The notes beneath the pieces were generated by a model that was not told the origin of the DNA, searched no databases, and saw only the letters and a program-made list of their open reading frames with translations. Below are positions 1-14,489 of a stretch of DNA of 64,000 nt, piece after piece. The position numbers were made by a program, and so were the translations under genes. The stretch is from Polynucleobacter sp. CS-Odin-A6 (lineage in GTDB: Bacteria; Pseudomonadota; Gammaproteobacteria; Burkholderiales; Burkholderiaceae), in NCBI RefSeq assembly GCF_018882095.1, contig NZ_JACVPD010000001.1, positions 248,001 through 312,000 of the forward strand. The letters run 5' to 3'. Position 1 is the stretch's first letter. Each line of letters begins with the position of its first letter.

Positions 1-226
1 CCGAGCTCAAAGTATCTGCGTATTCTGCAATGACGCTTGAGTCATAAATTACCTCACCATCATCTAGAAGTAGGCACGGCACCTTCCCCAAGGGGTTGAT
101 GGTGCTCATTTTGGTGTCTGGAGCCCATACATTCTCGAGTTCTAGATCAACGCCTACCTTTTTTTCTAAGAAAACGATGCGTACTTTGCGTACATAGGGG
201 CTAGTAAGGGATCCGATTATTTTCAT
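1..226 (-). CDS. Glutathione S-transferase family protein, N-terminal part (cut by window edge)
   Basis: Reading the minus strand from the ATG at 226 gives 75 residues with no stop before the window edge. They form a thioredoxin-fold GST N-terminal domain. A Ser-Pro-Tyr stretch near residues 9-11 sits where the glutathione-activating residue lies. NPLGKVPCLL around residues 44-53 carries the cis-proline that contacts glutathione, and YDSSVIAEY around 61-69 supplies the usual Asp-Ser pair binding the glutathione gamma-glutamyl group. The family conjugates glutathione to electrophiles or acts as a stringent-starvation-like regulator. The substrate-binding C-terminal domain lies outside the window, so the subclass is open. 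It is divergent from purB across 94 bases. Confidence 0.85.
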   Translation of the reverse strand, partial: MKIIGSLTSPYVRKVRIVFLEKKVGVDLELENVWAPDTKMSTINPLGKVPCLLLDDGEVIYDSSVIAEYADTLSS

Positions 227-257
227 AGGCTTCAGTATAGTCATGCTGAGGCTGTAG

Positions 258-3067
<2,810 letters not shown>

Positions 3068-3084
3068 TTCAGAATCCTGCTTGA

Positions 3085-4059
3085 TTAAACCTGCGCTCCA
3101 AAGTTCGGATCATCGTTACGGGCCACATCATCTGGCTTACGTTCGCCTTTTACTAGATCTTCACGGGTGACACCCAGCCACATCGCTAGTGCTGCCGCTA
3201 CGAATACTGAAGAGTAGATACCGAACAAAATGCCAATAGTGAGTGCCAGCGCAAAATAGTAGAGTGTTGGACCGCCAAAAATTAACATAGCCAAGACCAT
3301 CATCTCCGTACTGCCGTGAGTAATTACGGTGCGGCTAATGGTGCTGGTAATCGCGTTATCAATAATCTCACGGGTATTCATCTTGCGGTATTTACGGAAG
3401 TTTTCACGAATACGGTCAAAGATCACCACAGATTCATTCACGGAGTAGCCTAATACAGCCAGCACTGCCGCTAATACAGAGAGGGAGAACTCCCACTGAA
3501 AGAAGGCGAAGAAACCCAGAATGATGACGATGTCATGTAAGTTGGCAATAATGCCAGCCAGTGCAAACTTCCACTCAAAGCGGAAAGACAGGTAAATCAC
3601 AATGCCGATGACGACAAAGAGTAAAGCCAATAATCCGTCTATCGCCAGCTCACGCCCCACTTGTGGACCGACAAACTCTACACGCTGTAATTTCACGCCA
3701 GAAGTAGTGGGTTCAAGGACTTGCATTACTGCGGCACTTTGATCGGCTGAGGAGATCATTTTTCCGCTAGCATCCTTTTGGAGTGGCAGACGAATCATCA
3801 CATCTCGTGAGCTACCAAAGTTCTGAATCTGGGTATCGGCGTAACCCAACTTTTCTACATTCGTTCTAATGGAATCCAAGGGGGCTGTTTGTGGGTAAGT
3901 TACCTCCATCACGGTGCCGCCAGTAAATTCAATTGACAGGTGCAGGCCGTTATGCCAAAGAAAGAAAACAGCCGCTAAGAAGGTAAGTAAAGAAACCGCA
4001 TTGAGCGCCAATGCATGACGCATAAAGGGAATATCTTTTTTAATTCGGAAAAATTCCAT
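3085..4059 (-). CDS. secF: Protein translocase subunit SecF
   Basis: Inner-membrane partner of SecD; the SecDF complex uses proton flow to help pull secreted proteins through SecYEG. The 324-residue product has a first membrane helix near residues 16-36, a periplasmic domain starting with the conserved FTGGT stretch (about 44-49), and five further helices in the C-terminal half. VNESVVIFDRIRE (about 207-219) is the family's conserved segment. It lies three bases after secD and is the last gene of the queA-tgt-yajC-secD-secF series. Confidence 0.96.
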   Translation of the reverse strand: MEFFRIKKDIPFMRHALALNAVSLLTFLAAVFFLWHNGLHLSIEFTGGTVMEVTYPQTAPLDSIRTNVEKLGYADTQIQNFGSSRDVMIRLPLQKDASGKMISSADQSAAVMQVLEPTTSGVKLQRVEFVGPQVGRELAIDGLLALLFVVIGIVIYLSFRFEWKFALAGIIANLHDIVIILGFFAFFQWEFSLSVLAAVLAVLGYSVNESVVIFDRIRENFRKYRKMNTREIIDNAITSTISRTVITHGSTEMMVLAMLIFGGPTLYYFALALTIGILFGIYSSVFVAAALAMWLGVTREDLVKGERKPDDVARNDDPNFGAQV

Positions 4060-4062
4060 GAC

Positions 4063-5922
4063 TTAGCTCTCCTTTGGGCGCCAAACTTGGCCAATAGCGA
4101 GTTTCTGAACTTTCTTGCCCCTGCCGTACCAGAGGTTTACGATCCCGCGCGAGAAGAAGACGGCTGAGAACATCGATGTCAAGATACCAAGGCAATGTAC
4201 CACTGCAAAACCTTTGATCGGTCCTGAGCCAAATGCAAGCAATGCCAGACCAGCAATTAAGGTGGTAACGTTGGAGTCTAAAATTGTCGCCCAGGCTTTA
4301 TCAAAGCCGACTGCGATTGCCGTTTGAGGCGCTGCACCGTTACGCAGCTCTTCACGAATACGTTCATTAATCAACACATTGGAGTCAATTGCCATACCTA
4401 ATGCGAGCGCCATTGCGGCAATACCCGGCAGGGTTAGAGTAGCTTGCAACATGGATAGTATAGAAATCAAGAGTAATAAGTTCACCGCAAGCGCCACTAC
4501 TGAGAATGTGCCGAACAACAGGTAGTAGGCAATCATGAAAACAGAGATCGCTGCAAAGCCAATAATGAGGGAGGTAAAGCCCTTCTCAATATTTTCTGCG
4601 CCAAGACTAGGCCCAATCGTGCGCTCTTCGATGATTTCCATTGGCGCCGCTAATGAGCCAGCGCGTAATAGGAGGGCCAAATCATTTGCGCTCTCGGTAG
4701 TTGGCTGGCCAGTTATCTGGAATTTAGATCCGAATTCACCTTGAATAGTAGCGATCGTGAGCACTTCACCTTTGCCCTTTTCAAATAAGATCATTCCCAT
4801 CGGCTTACCAATATTTTCACGGGTAACTTCTTGCATCACGCGTCCACCGGCAGCATCTAAAGAGATGTTTACTGCAGGGCGTTGACTCTGATCGAACCCG
4901 GCGCTTGCATCGGTGATGCGATCACCGCTAAAGATCACCGATTTTTTGAACACGCCTTGACGGGTTTCGCCGAAACGGAACACATCCATGCCTGGTGGCG
5001 GAGTCTCTCCAATCGCAATCGTCGAAACGATAGGATCAGCCAGCCTAGACTCCAAGGTTGCAGTGCGACCAATAATATCTTTAGCACGAGCAGTATCTTG
5101 TACGCCTGGTAGCTGCACCACAATCCGTTCTGCACCTTGCTGTTGAATTACTGGCTCTTTGACAGCCAATTCATTTACCCGCTTATTTAGCGTGACGATG
5201 TTTTGCTTTACTGCATTGTCTTGAATTTCTTTCAAGGCGGTAGGTTTAATCTCCCCCACCAGTTTTGGAGAAAGGCCAGTAGGTTTCACCTGCCAAGTGA
5301 GATCGGGTTGACTAGCCATCAGCACTGAGCGTGCTTTCTCAGCCTCTTCGGTGCTTTCAAACGTCAGGGTAATCGTGTCTTGCCCTCGTTCGATGCCTTG
5401 TTGGCGTATCGATTTATCGCGCAACTGGCTGCGAATATCCGTTGCTAAAGCAGTCACCTTCTTTTGAACCGCCCCCTTCATATCCACTTGCAGTAAAAAG
5501 TACACACCGCCTCGTAAGTCAAGACCGAGGGGCATTGGTAAGGCATTGAGTGCATTTAACCAGCTTGGTGTATTGGAGAGTAAATTTAATGCGACTGTGA
5601 AATTAGGATCGTTTTGATCAAAGTTCAGCTTTTGTTGCAATAGATCGCGTGCGCGCAGTTGAATATCGGTATTGTTAAAGCGAATTTTGATAGAGCCTGC
5701 ATTGCCAGTAGATTCAAAGAAAATACCGGTATTGCTAATACTGTCATCAGCCAGAATCTTCTCGACTCGAGACTGTGTCGCCAAATCAACCTTGATGGTT
5801 GGTTTGGCGGACGAGACTTGAACCGCTGGCGCCTCTCCGTAGAAATTGGGTAATGAATATAGTCCTCCGATCAATAAGGCGATCAGGATGACAATATATT
5901 TCCAAAGAGGGTAACGGTTCAT
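4063..5922 (-). CDS. secD: Protein translocase subunit SecD
   Basis: Large subunit of the SecDF proton-driven secretion motor. The 619-residue protein starts with a membrane helix (about residues 9-26), followed by a long periplasmic region with the conserved LGLDLRGGVYFL motif near 131-142. Five membrane helices fill the last third. AIDSNVLINERIREE lies in the conserved transmembrane segment shared with SecF. The length matches E. coli SecD (615). It begins 25 bases after yajC and ends three bases before secF, so co-translation is likely. Confidence 0.97.
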   Translation of the reverse strand: MNRYPLWKYIVILIALLIGGLYSLPNFYGEAPAVQVSSAKPTIKVDLATQSRVEKILADDSISNTGIFFESTGNAGSIKIRFNNTDIQLRARDLLQQKLNFDQNDPNFTVALNLLSNTPSWLNALNALPMPLGLDLRGGVYFLLQVDMKGAVQKKVTALATDIRSQLRDKSIRQQGIERGQDTITLTFESTEEAEKARSVLMASQPDLTWQVKPTGLSPKLVGEIKPTALKEIQDNAVKQNIVTLNKRVNELAVKEPVIQQQGAERIVVQLPGVQDTARAKDIIGRTATLESRLADPIVSTIAIGETPPPGMDVFRFGETRQGVFKKSVIFSGDRITDASAGFDQSQRPAVNISLDAAGGRVMQEVTRENIGKPMGMILFEKGKGEVLTIATIQGEFGSKFQITGQPTTESANDLALLLRAGSLAAPMEIIEERTIGPSLGAENIEKGFTSLIIGFAAISVFMIAYYLLFGTFSVVALAVNLLLLISILSMLQATLTLPGIAAMALALGMAIDSNVLINERIREELRNGAAPQTAIAVGFDKAWATILDSNVTTLIAGLALLAFGSGPIKGFAVVHCLGILTSMFSAVFFSRGIVNLWYGRGKKVQKLAIGQVWRPKES

Positions 5923-5947
5923 ATTGAGATACTTTTAAGCAAATAGA

Positions 5948-6274
5948 TTAAGCAGACTTCATTGAGCCTTTTGGTAATACCGTTGTGATGGCGCCTTTTT
6001 GCATTTGTACTTCAGTGCCTGCAGAAATTTCAACAGTAACCACTTGATCTTTCAAAGCGGTTACTTTGCCGATAATGCCGCCAACAGTCACTACCTCGTC
6101 ACCTACTGCCAAAGACTCCAACATGGCTTTAGTTTCTTTTTGACGCTTCATTTGTGGGCGAATCATGATGAAATACAGCACTGCAAACATCAGCACCAAG
6201 GGAAGGAAGCTCATCAAGCCACCAGAATCTGCACCCGCGGCTGGAGCCTGGGCAAACGCATTACTAATCCACAT
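5948..6274 (-). CDS. yajC: Sec translocase accessory protein YajC
   Basis: Small single-pass inner-membrane protein that associates with SecDF. The 108 residues contain one membrane helix (about 21-38) followed by the hallmark IRPQMKRQKE stretch and a soluble beta-rich domain with VGDEVVTVGGIIGKV. The position just before secD is standard. The 135 bases upstream, to the end of tgt, could hold a separate promoter, but I could not assign one; they include a small GGCTTT/AAAGCC hairpin around 6334-6351. Confidence 0.96.
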   Translation of the reverse strand: MWISNAFAQAPAAGADSGGLMSFLPLVLMFAVLYFIMIRPQMKRQKETKAMLESLAVGDEVVTVGGIIGKVTALKDQVVTVEISAGTEVQMQKGAITTVLPKGSMKSA

Positions 6275-6409
6275 ACAAAACCTCCATTAATTACCAATTG
6301 GAAACTGCTTCAGGAAACTACATCAGATTTCGGCTTTTTAATTAAAGCCTTAAACCCGCAATTCTAAACTGTATGGGGCTTGGAGGACTGATTTACTCCC
6401 CTGAGGGGA

Positions 6410-8610
<2,201 letters not shown>

Positions 8611-8643
8611 AGCATTACCATCAGGTATTAGATTTTAACGACG

Positions 8644-10719
8644 ATGACTAAGAGACCACCAACTGCACTCGAAAAAATGGGTTTAAACAGCCCTATGGCC
8701 CTTGCTTTGCATCTGCCATCTCGTTATGAGGATGAGACTGAGCTTTTCACAATAGAGGAGGCCTTGGGCCTAGGAAGATTCCATTCCATCCAAACTCAGG
8801 GTGTGGTGATTCGTAGTCAAGTGATGTTTCGCCCTAGAAGGCAGTTGTTAGTGACGATTGAGGACGATACCGCCTCTCTGCAGCTCCGCTTCCTTAATTT
8901 CTACCCTAGTCAGCAAAAGCAAATGGCAGTGGGTAGTCATGTGCGCGTGCGTGGAGAGGTGCGAGAGGGCTATCTTGGCGCAGAGATGGTGCATCCAACC
9001 GTCCGTATGGTTACTCCGGACTCACCATTACCTACTAGCTTGACCCCGGTGTATCCAGCAAGTGCCGGGATCTCGCAAACGATTATTCGTAAGGCAGTTT
9101 TACAAGCGCTGCGTGATGCTAGCCTCAAAGATAGTTTGGGAGAATTTTTACCACCCAAGCTCTTAGCGGAAATATTGCCAACAAATGATTGGCCCCCCTT
9201 GCAGGAAGCCATTACCTATTTACACCAGCCACCTGCTGATGCGAATACTCAGTCATTACTTGAGCGTACCCATCCTGCGTGGCGCCGTGTGCAGTTTGAA
9301 GAATTATTAGCGCAGCAAATCTCTTTGAAGCGGGCCCATGCGATTCGTAGAGAAAGACATGCGCCTAGTTTTGAAAAGATCAAACAAAAATCCAATGTAG
9401 CACCGAGTATTGAAGAGGGATTATTTAAGGCCTTACCTTTCGAGCTGACTGGTGCTCAAGCGCGTGTCTGGTCTGAAATTGGTCTCGATCTATCGAATAC
9501 CTTTCCAATGAATCGCTTATTACAAGGCGATGTAGGTAGTGGCAAGACTGTCATTGCTGCACTTGCAGCTGCACGGGCAATGGATCACGGCTATCAAGCT
9601 GCGATCATGGCACCTACAGAAATTCTGGCCGAGCAACATTATTTGAAGATGAAAGAGTGGTTTGAACCTCTAGGCATCAAGATTGCTTGGCTATCAGGGA
9701 GCCTAAAGGCCAAAGAAAAGAGATTGGCGCAAGAGATGATTGAGGGCGGTGATGCACAACTCATTATCGGCACACATGCACTCATTCAGGATAAAGTGAG
9801 TTTTGCGAAGTTAGGTTTGGCGGTAATCGATGAGCAGCATCGCTTTGGAGTAAGACAGCGTTTAGAAATCCAGCAACGCGTTGGCTCCGAATTATTTTAT
9901 TGCCATCAGCTTATGATGTCAGCCACCCCTATTCCTCGTACGTTAGCAATGACTTACTATGCTGACTTAGATGTTTCGGTAATCGACGAATTACCTCTCG
10001 GGCGTAAACCCATCTCTACCAAAGTAGTGAAGGCTACTCGCAGGGATGAGGTAATTAGTGGCTTACAGGATTGGTTAGATAAAGGCCTGCAGGCCTATTG
10101 GGTTTGTCCATTGATTGAAGAGTCTGAAGTATTGCAACTGCAAACGGCAGTAGATAGTTTTGAACAGCTCACTCTAGCATTACCTCATTTCAAGGTCGGC
10201 TTAGTCCATGGTCGATTAAAAGGCGAAGAAAAAGCCGCTGTCATGGCCGCTTTCAAGGCAAATGAGATCCAGTTACTGGTGGCAACCACAGTGATTGAAG
10301 TAGGTGTGGATGTACCTAATGCAGCGTTGATGGTCATTGAGCATGCCGAACGATTTGGCTATGCACAGATTCATCAGCTCAGGGGACGAGTAGGGCGCGG
10401 CTCAGCTGATTCAGTCTGTATCTTGATGTATGCAGAGCCATTGTCCTTAGCAGCAAAGGAGCGATTACAAACTTTGCGAGAGACCTCAGATGGTTTCGTG
10501 ATTGCAGAGCGGGACTTATCACTCCGTGGTCCAGGTGAGTTGCTAGGAGCCAAACAATCCGGTGATGCGATGTTGCGTTTTGTCGATCTGCAACGGGATG
10601 CCTGGTTGATCGAATTAGCTCAAGTTGCTGCAGAGCGTTTGTTAACTGAGCATGGGGATTTAGTTGAAAGACATCTGGAGCGCTGGCTGGGTTCACGCAC
10701 AGAGTTTTTAAAGGCCTGA
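8644..10719 (+). CDS. recG: ATP-dependent DNA helicase RecG
   Basis: Reverses stalled replication forks and processes branched DNA. The 691-residue protein has an N-terminal wedge domain with an OB fold (about residues 50-160). The superfamily 2 helicase core follows: Walker A GDVGSGKT at about 295-302, DEQH at 396-399, SATPIPRT near 426-433 and QLRGRVGRG near 578-586. Length equals E. coli RecG (693) within two residues. The start ATG has no Shine-Dalgarno sequence; a TAGATT -10-like hexamer ends nine bases before it. See the finding on leaderless-type starts. Confidence 0.96.
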   Translation: MTKRPPTALEKMGLNSPMALALHLPSRYEDETELFTIEEALGLGRFHSIQTQGVVIRSQVMFRPRRQLLVTIEDDTASLQLRFLNFYPSQQKQMAVGSHVRVRGEVREGYLGAEMVHPTVRMVTPDSPLPTSLTPVYPASAGISQTIIRKAVLQALRDASLKDSLGEFLPPKLLAEILPTNDWPPLQEAITYLHQPPADANTQSLLERTHPAWRRVQFEELLAQQISLKRAHAIRRERHAPSFEKIKQKSNVAPSIEEGLFKALPFELTGAQARVWSEIGLDLSNTFPMNRLLQGDVGSGKTVIAALAAARAMDHGYQAAIMAPTEILAEQHYLKMKEWFEPLGIKIAWLSGSLKAKEKRLAQEMIEGGDAQLIIGTHALIQDKVSFAKLGLAVIDEQHRFGVRQRLEIQQRVGSELFYCHQLMMSATPIPRTLAMTYYADLDVSVIDELPLGRKPISTKVVKATRRDEVISGLQDWLDKGLQAYWVCPLIEESEVLQLQTAVDSFEQLTLALPHFKVGLVHGRLKGEEKAAVMAAFKANEIQLLVATTVIEVGVDVPNAALMVIEHAERFGYAQIHQLRGRVGRGSADSVCILMYAEPLSLAAKERLQTLRETSDGFVIAERDLSLRGPGELLGAKQSGDAMLRFVDLQRDAWLIELAQVAAERLLTEHGDLVERHLERWLGSRTEFLKA

Positions 10720-10755
10720 TAATTACTCCATGACTATGGAAAAACCGTTCATCTT

Positions 10756-11613
10756 ATGCGCGCTCGCTTAATCGCTTACGCCCACTTAATTCGTCTCGAT
10801 AAACCAATCGGGACGCTCTTATTGCTCTGGCCAACCTTATGGGCGCTTTGCTTAGCGAGCAGTGGTTTTCCTGAATGGCATCTCCTGATTATTTTTGCTC
10901 TGGGAACCTTTTTAATGCGCAGCGCGGGTTGTGCCATGAATGACTTTGCTGATCGTGATATTGATCGCCATGTTCTGCGTACTAAAGATCGTCCTATTAC
11001 GAGTGGTAAGATTTCTGGCAAAGAGGCATTACTAGTGGCTGCTGCTCTTGCGCTAGTCGCTTTTCTTCTCATTCAACCTTTGAATACCTTGACCAAAGAA
11101 CTGTCTTTCTTTGCGCTGGCAGTGGCAATCATTTATCCCTTCACCAAACGCTTCTTCGCTATTCCACAAGCAGTTTTGGGTATTGCTTTTGGTTTCGGCA
11201 TTCCTATGGCTTATGCAGCGGTACTGGATTTTATTCCCGCAGAGGCATGGATTTTATTTATCGGCAATATCTTTTGGGCTATTGCCTATGACACTGCCTA
11301 TGCCATGGTAGATCGTGAGGATGATGTGCGTTTGGGCTTACGAACCTCTGCAATTACCTTTGGTCGCTTTGATGTTCTTGCTATTGCTGCGAGTTACGGC
11401 ATCTTATTTCTGAGCCAGGTGTGGGTTGCCCAACTGGCTAATCTCAGCAATTACTTCTGGGTGGGATGGAGTTTAGCGCTTGCTTGCGCGATCTACCATC
11501 TCAAGCTCATTTCTACTCGTGAGCGGGATAATTGCTTTAAGGCCTTCCGTCACAACAACTGGTTGGGGGGATTCCTATTTTTAGGCATCGTCCTTGGACT
11601 AATGATTAACTAG
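10756..11613 (+). CDS. ubiA: 4-hydroxybenzoate octaprenyltransferase
   Basis: Integral membrane prenyltransferase that attaches the polyprenyl tail to 4-hydroxybenzoate in ubiquinone synthesis. The 285 residues are mostly hydrophobic, with about eight to nine helices. Both Mg-diphosphate-binding aspartate motifs are present: NDFADRDID near residues 62-70 and YAMVDREDD near 181-189. It follows recG by 36 bases on the same strand. The TAG stop overlaps the TAG stop of convergent proC in a shared CTAG. Confidence 0.96.
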   Translation: MRARLIAYAHLIRLDKPIGTLLLLWPTLWALCLASSGFPEWHLLIIFALGTFLMRSAGCAMNDFADRDIDRHVLRTKDRPITSGKISGKEALLVAAALALVAFLLIQPLNTLTKELSFFALAVAIIYPFTKRFFAIPQAVLGIAFGFGIPMAYAAVLDFIPAEAWILFIGNIFWAIAYDTAYAMVDREDDVRLGLRTSAITFGRFDVLAIAASYGILFLSQVWVAQLANLSNYFWVGWSLALACAIYHLKLISTRERDNCFKAFRHNNWLGGFLFLGIVLGLMIN

Positions 11614-12470
11614 TTTTTACCTAACTCATCACCCATCGTTTTACCGCGCTGGTTAGCGGCATCAATTGCTTTTTCAAGGGCACCATGCCAATCGAGCTGC
11701 TTGAGCGTATCAAGTGCTGCAGCAGTTGTGCCACCCTTTGAAGTGACTCTTTCCCTCAATACGCCGGCATGCTCATCCGAGTTATGGGCGAGTTGGGTTG
11801 CGCCTTCGAGAGTGGCATAAGCCAGCTTGCGGGCAGTTGCTGCATCAAGCCCAAGCTTTTCGCCACTCGATTGCATGGCCTCTAAGAAAGCAAAGACATA
11901 GGCAGGTCCGCTTCCGGAAACAGCAGTAACGGCATCCATCAGCTTTTCTTCATTGACCCACACTGTTTGACCTACTGCATTGCAAATGGTTTCCGCCAGG
12001 GTACGGTCAGCGGCATTTACCGCCGGATCTGCAAATAATCCCGTAATCCCCTTACCGATGAGAGCGGGGGTATTGGGCATCGCACGAATACAGCGTTCGT
12101 GATCAAGCCAGCGACTCATATCTTTTATGCGGATACCGGCAGCAATGCTGAGAATCAATGGTCCAGGCCCTGTCGCATGTTTAAGATTGGCGCTCAAGGA
12201 CTTGGCAACGATATTGAAGTCTTGCGGCTTGATGGCCATGACTACGACATTATTTTTGGAAAAGTTAAAAGCAATTTGCTCTAAGGCGGCAATAATCTGC
12301 ACACCAAAATCATGATGGAGTTGCAGGCCAGTACTGGCATTGGCTTCGACTACAGATAGTTGATTAGCTTGAACTCCATTAGCCAGTAATCCGCTAATTA
12401 AAGCGCGGCCCATATTTCCGCCACCAATAAAGGTGATGTGGGTATTCCGATCAATTTGTTGTGCGTTCAT
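11610..12470 (-). CDS. proC: Pyrroline-5-carboxylate reductase
   Basis: Last step of proline synthesis, reducing P5C with NAD(P)H. The 286 residues begin with a Rossmann dinucleotide-binding motif, [16 protein letters not shown] (about 14-29). The C-terminal half has the family signature region [16 protein letters not shown] near 164-180. Its ATG overlaps the stop of the preceding YggS-family gene (ATGA), a common pair in proteobacteria. It is probably the last cistron of the glcD-initiated transcript and ends tail-to-tail with ubiA. Confidence 0.96.
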   Translation of the reverse strand: MNAQQIDRNTHITFIGGGNMGRALISGLLANGVQANQLSVVEANASTGLQLHHDFGVQIIAALEQIAFNFSKNNVVVMAIKPQDFNIVAKSLSANLKHATGPGPLILSIAAGIRIKDMSRWLDHERCIRAMPNTPALIGKGITGLFADPAVNAADRTLAETICNAVGQTVWVNEEKLMDAVTAVSGSGPAYVFAFLEAMQSSGEKLGLDAATARKLAYATLEGATQLAHNSDEHAGVLRERVTSKGGTTAAALDTLKQLDWHGALEKAIDAANQRGKTMGDELGKN

Positions 12471-13192
12471 GCTTTAATCTTATCGCGCTTCCCAAAAATA
12501 GCGCTTCCTATCCGTACCAGCGTGCTGCCTTCAGTAATCGCAGCTTCCAAATCATCAGACATTCCCATAGACAGGGTGTTAAAAAAGGCATATCCAATAT
12601 CGTTTGCATGTTTTGCCTGAATCCCGGAAAAACACTCTCGAACAGCTGCAAATGCCTGGCGTTGTTGACTTATCTCATCGCTTGGCGCGGGTATGGCCAT
12701 GAGTCCACGCAGAGAAATATTGGGTAATTTAGCGATTGCGTCACACAGTATCTCGACTTCTTTGAGCGAGATACCACTTTTACTTTCTTCTTCACTGACG
12801 TTAATTTGGACGCAAACCTGAAGCTTACCTAAGTCAGGGAACTCACCGCGCTGACTAGAGAGACGTTCTGCAATTTTAAGTCGGTCAATGCTGTGGACCC
12901 AATCAAAATGCTCTGCTACCTCTCGGGTCTTATTACTTTGGAGTGGGCCAATGAAGTGCCACTGAAGCCAGGGCCGTAATTTGGCTAATTGCTGAATTTT
13001 CTCAACACCTTCTTGAACATAGTTCTCACCAAAAGCAGTTTGTCCTGCATCCATTGCCTCTTCTACCGCTCTTGATGGAAAGGTTTTGCTTACAGCTAGT
13101 AGTTGAATATCCTTTGGCTCACGCTTAGCTGCAAGCGCTGCTAGCTCAAGACGTTGTTTGACCAACATGAGGTTAGCCGTAACCTGATTCAT
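12467..13192 (-). CDS. yggS: Pyridoxal phosphate homeostasis protein (YggS/PROSC family)
   Basis: PLP-binding protein without known enzymatic activity that buffers PLP and affects amino-acid metabolism. The 241 residues form the alanine-racemase-like TIM barrel. The Schiff-base lysine is K36 in AVSKTFP. GENYVQE and WHFIGPLQSNK are signature segments. It overlaps proC by ATGA and shares a TAATG junction with the glcF stop, so all five genes glcD to proC look translationally linked. Confidence 0.95.
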   Translation of the reverse strand: MNQVTANLMLVKQRLELAALAAKREPKDIQLLAVSKTFPSRAVEEAMDAGQTAFGENYVQEGVEKIQQLAKLRPWLQWHFIGPLQSNKTREVAEHFDWVHSIDRLKIAERLSSQRGEFPDLGKLQVCVQINVSEEESKSGISLKEVEILCDAIAKLPNISLRGLMAIPAPSDEISQQRQAFAAVRECFSGIQAKHANDIGYAFFNTLSMGMSDDLEAAITEGSTLVRIGSAIFGKRDKIKA

Positions 13193-14469
13193 TATTGAGT
13201 CAACAGTTTTTGGGTGATTAACTGATCCACTATCTCAATCCAATGCAGTACTGGTGTGTCATCTTGTTGAAGGTGCATGATGCAGCCAATATTTCCGGAG
13301 ACAACGAGTTGGGCACCAGACTCTTCGCAAGCGGTTTGCAGGTGGCCTAATTTGTTTTTGCGTAATTGCTCGGATAATTCAGGTTGGGTGACTGAATAGG
13401 TGCCTGCAGAGCCACAGCAGAGATGACTATCAGCACAGAGGCGGACGCTAATACCAATATTCGTTAAAAGACCTTCTACTTTGCCTCGAATTTGCTGGCC
13501 ATGTTGTAAGGTGCAAGGTGGGTGATAGACTACTCCAGGTTTAGGGTCCGCTCCTACGAGGGTCAAGAGTTCGCTCTGTAGTTCAGGCAATATTTCTGAA
13601 ATATCTTTCGTGAGATCAGAAATCTTCTTGGCCTTTACTGCATATTGTGGGTCGTTCGCAAGCAGATGGCCATAGTCTTTCACCATGACGCCACAACCAG
13701 ACGCAGTCATCACAATGGCTTGTGCGCCTTGTTCAATCAGCGGCCACCAAGCATTGATATTTTGCTTGGCGTTCTCTAGTCCACCCGCTTGATCATTTAA
13801 GTGATGACGCAAGGCGCCGCAGCAAGTCGCTTTCGGTGCGCTAATCAATTGGATTTTAAGGGCGTCTAATACGCGGGCAGTAGCGGAGTTGATGTTGGGC
13901 AACATGCCAGGTTGAACACACCCTTCTAGCAGTAGCATCTTGCGGGAGTGCGTCGCTTGAGGTCTTGCATATGGATTAGTGTTGCCTGCCAACGCTTTAT
14001 TTTTGACCGCAGGAATCTTGCGTTTGATCCCGCTAGGCATCACTGGGCGAACTAGGCGACCAATCGCCATGGCCGCATTAAATAACTTCGGACTAGTCAA
14101 TCCTTCTGTGAGAGCCCAACGTGTCAGACGCTGACCAATGGGGCGCTCGGGGGTATTTTCTTCTGCCCACTTACGACCAATATCAATTAGGTTCCCATAT
14201 TGCACGCCGCTAGGACAGGTACTCTCACAATTTCTACAAGTGAGGCAGCGATCTAGGTGCAGTCGTGTTTTCTCAGTCGGTGCCTGGCCTTCAGCCATTT
14301 GTTTAATGAGATAGATGCGACCACGAGGCCCATCTAATTCATCACCCAGAATTTGGTAGGTCGGGCAGGTAGCAGTACAGAAACCACAGTGGACACATTT
14401 TCCAAGAATTCTGGCAGCCTCAATACCTTCAGGGGTATTGGCAAATTGGGGGGCGAGTTGAGTTTGCAT
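13192..14469 (-). CDS. glcF: Glycolate oxidase iron-sulfur subunit
   Basis: Iron-sulfur subunit that carries electrons from the flavin subunits of glycolate oxidase to the membrane quinone pool. Two [4Fe-4S] motifs are visible: C25, C28, C31, C35 (CVHCGFCTATCP) and C75, C78, C81, C85 (CLTCRNCESTCP). The C-terminal half has two CCG-type repeats (CCGALRHH and CCGSAGTY) typical of this subunit and of heterodisulfide reductase relatives. The 425 residues compare with 407 in E. coli. Third gene of glcDEF; its stop overlaps the next start. Confidence 0.96.
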   Translation of the reverse strand: MQTQLAPQFANTPEGIEAARILGKCVHCGFCTATCPTYQILGDELDGPRGRIYLIKQMAEGQAPTEKTRLHLDRCLTCRNCESTCPSGVQYGNLIDIGRKWAEENTPERPIGQRLTRWALTEGLTSPKLFNAAMAIGRLVRPVMPSGIKRKIPAVKNKALAGNTNPYARPQATHSRKMLLLEGCVQPGMLPNINSATARVLDALKIQLISAPKATCCGALRHHLNDQAGGLENAKQNINAWWPLIEQGAQAIVMTASGCGVMVKDYGHLLANDPQYAVKAKKISDLTKDISEILPELQSELLTLVGADPKPGVVYHPPCTLQHGQQIRGKVEGLLTNIGISVRLCADSHLCCGSAGTYSVTQPELSEQLRKNKLGHLQTACEESGAQLVVSGNIGCIMHLQQDDTPVLHWIEIVDQLITQKLLTQ

Positions 14470-14489
14470 AAGAAGACTAAAAGAGGTTC

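Noticed and set aside
6397-6409. TCCCC/GGGGA hairpin after tgt
   Set aside because: Five pairs, three-base loop and no T-run on the tgt strand; too weak to call a terminator.
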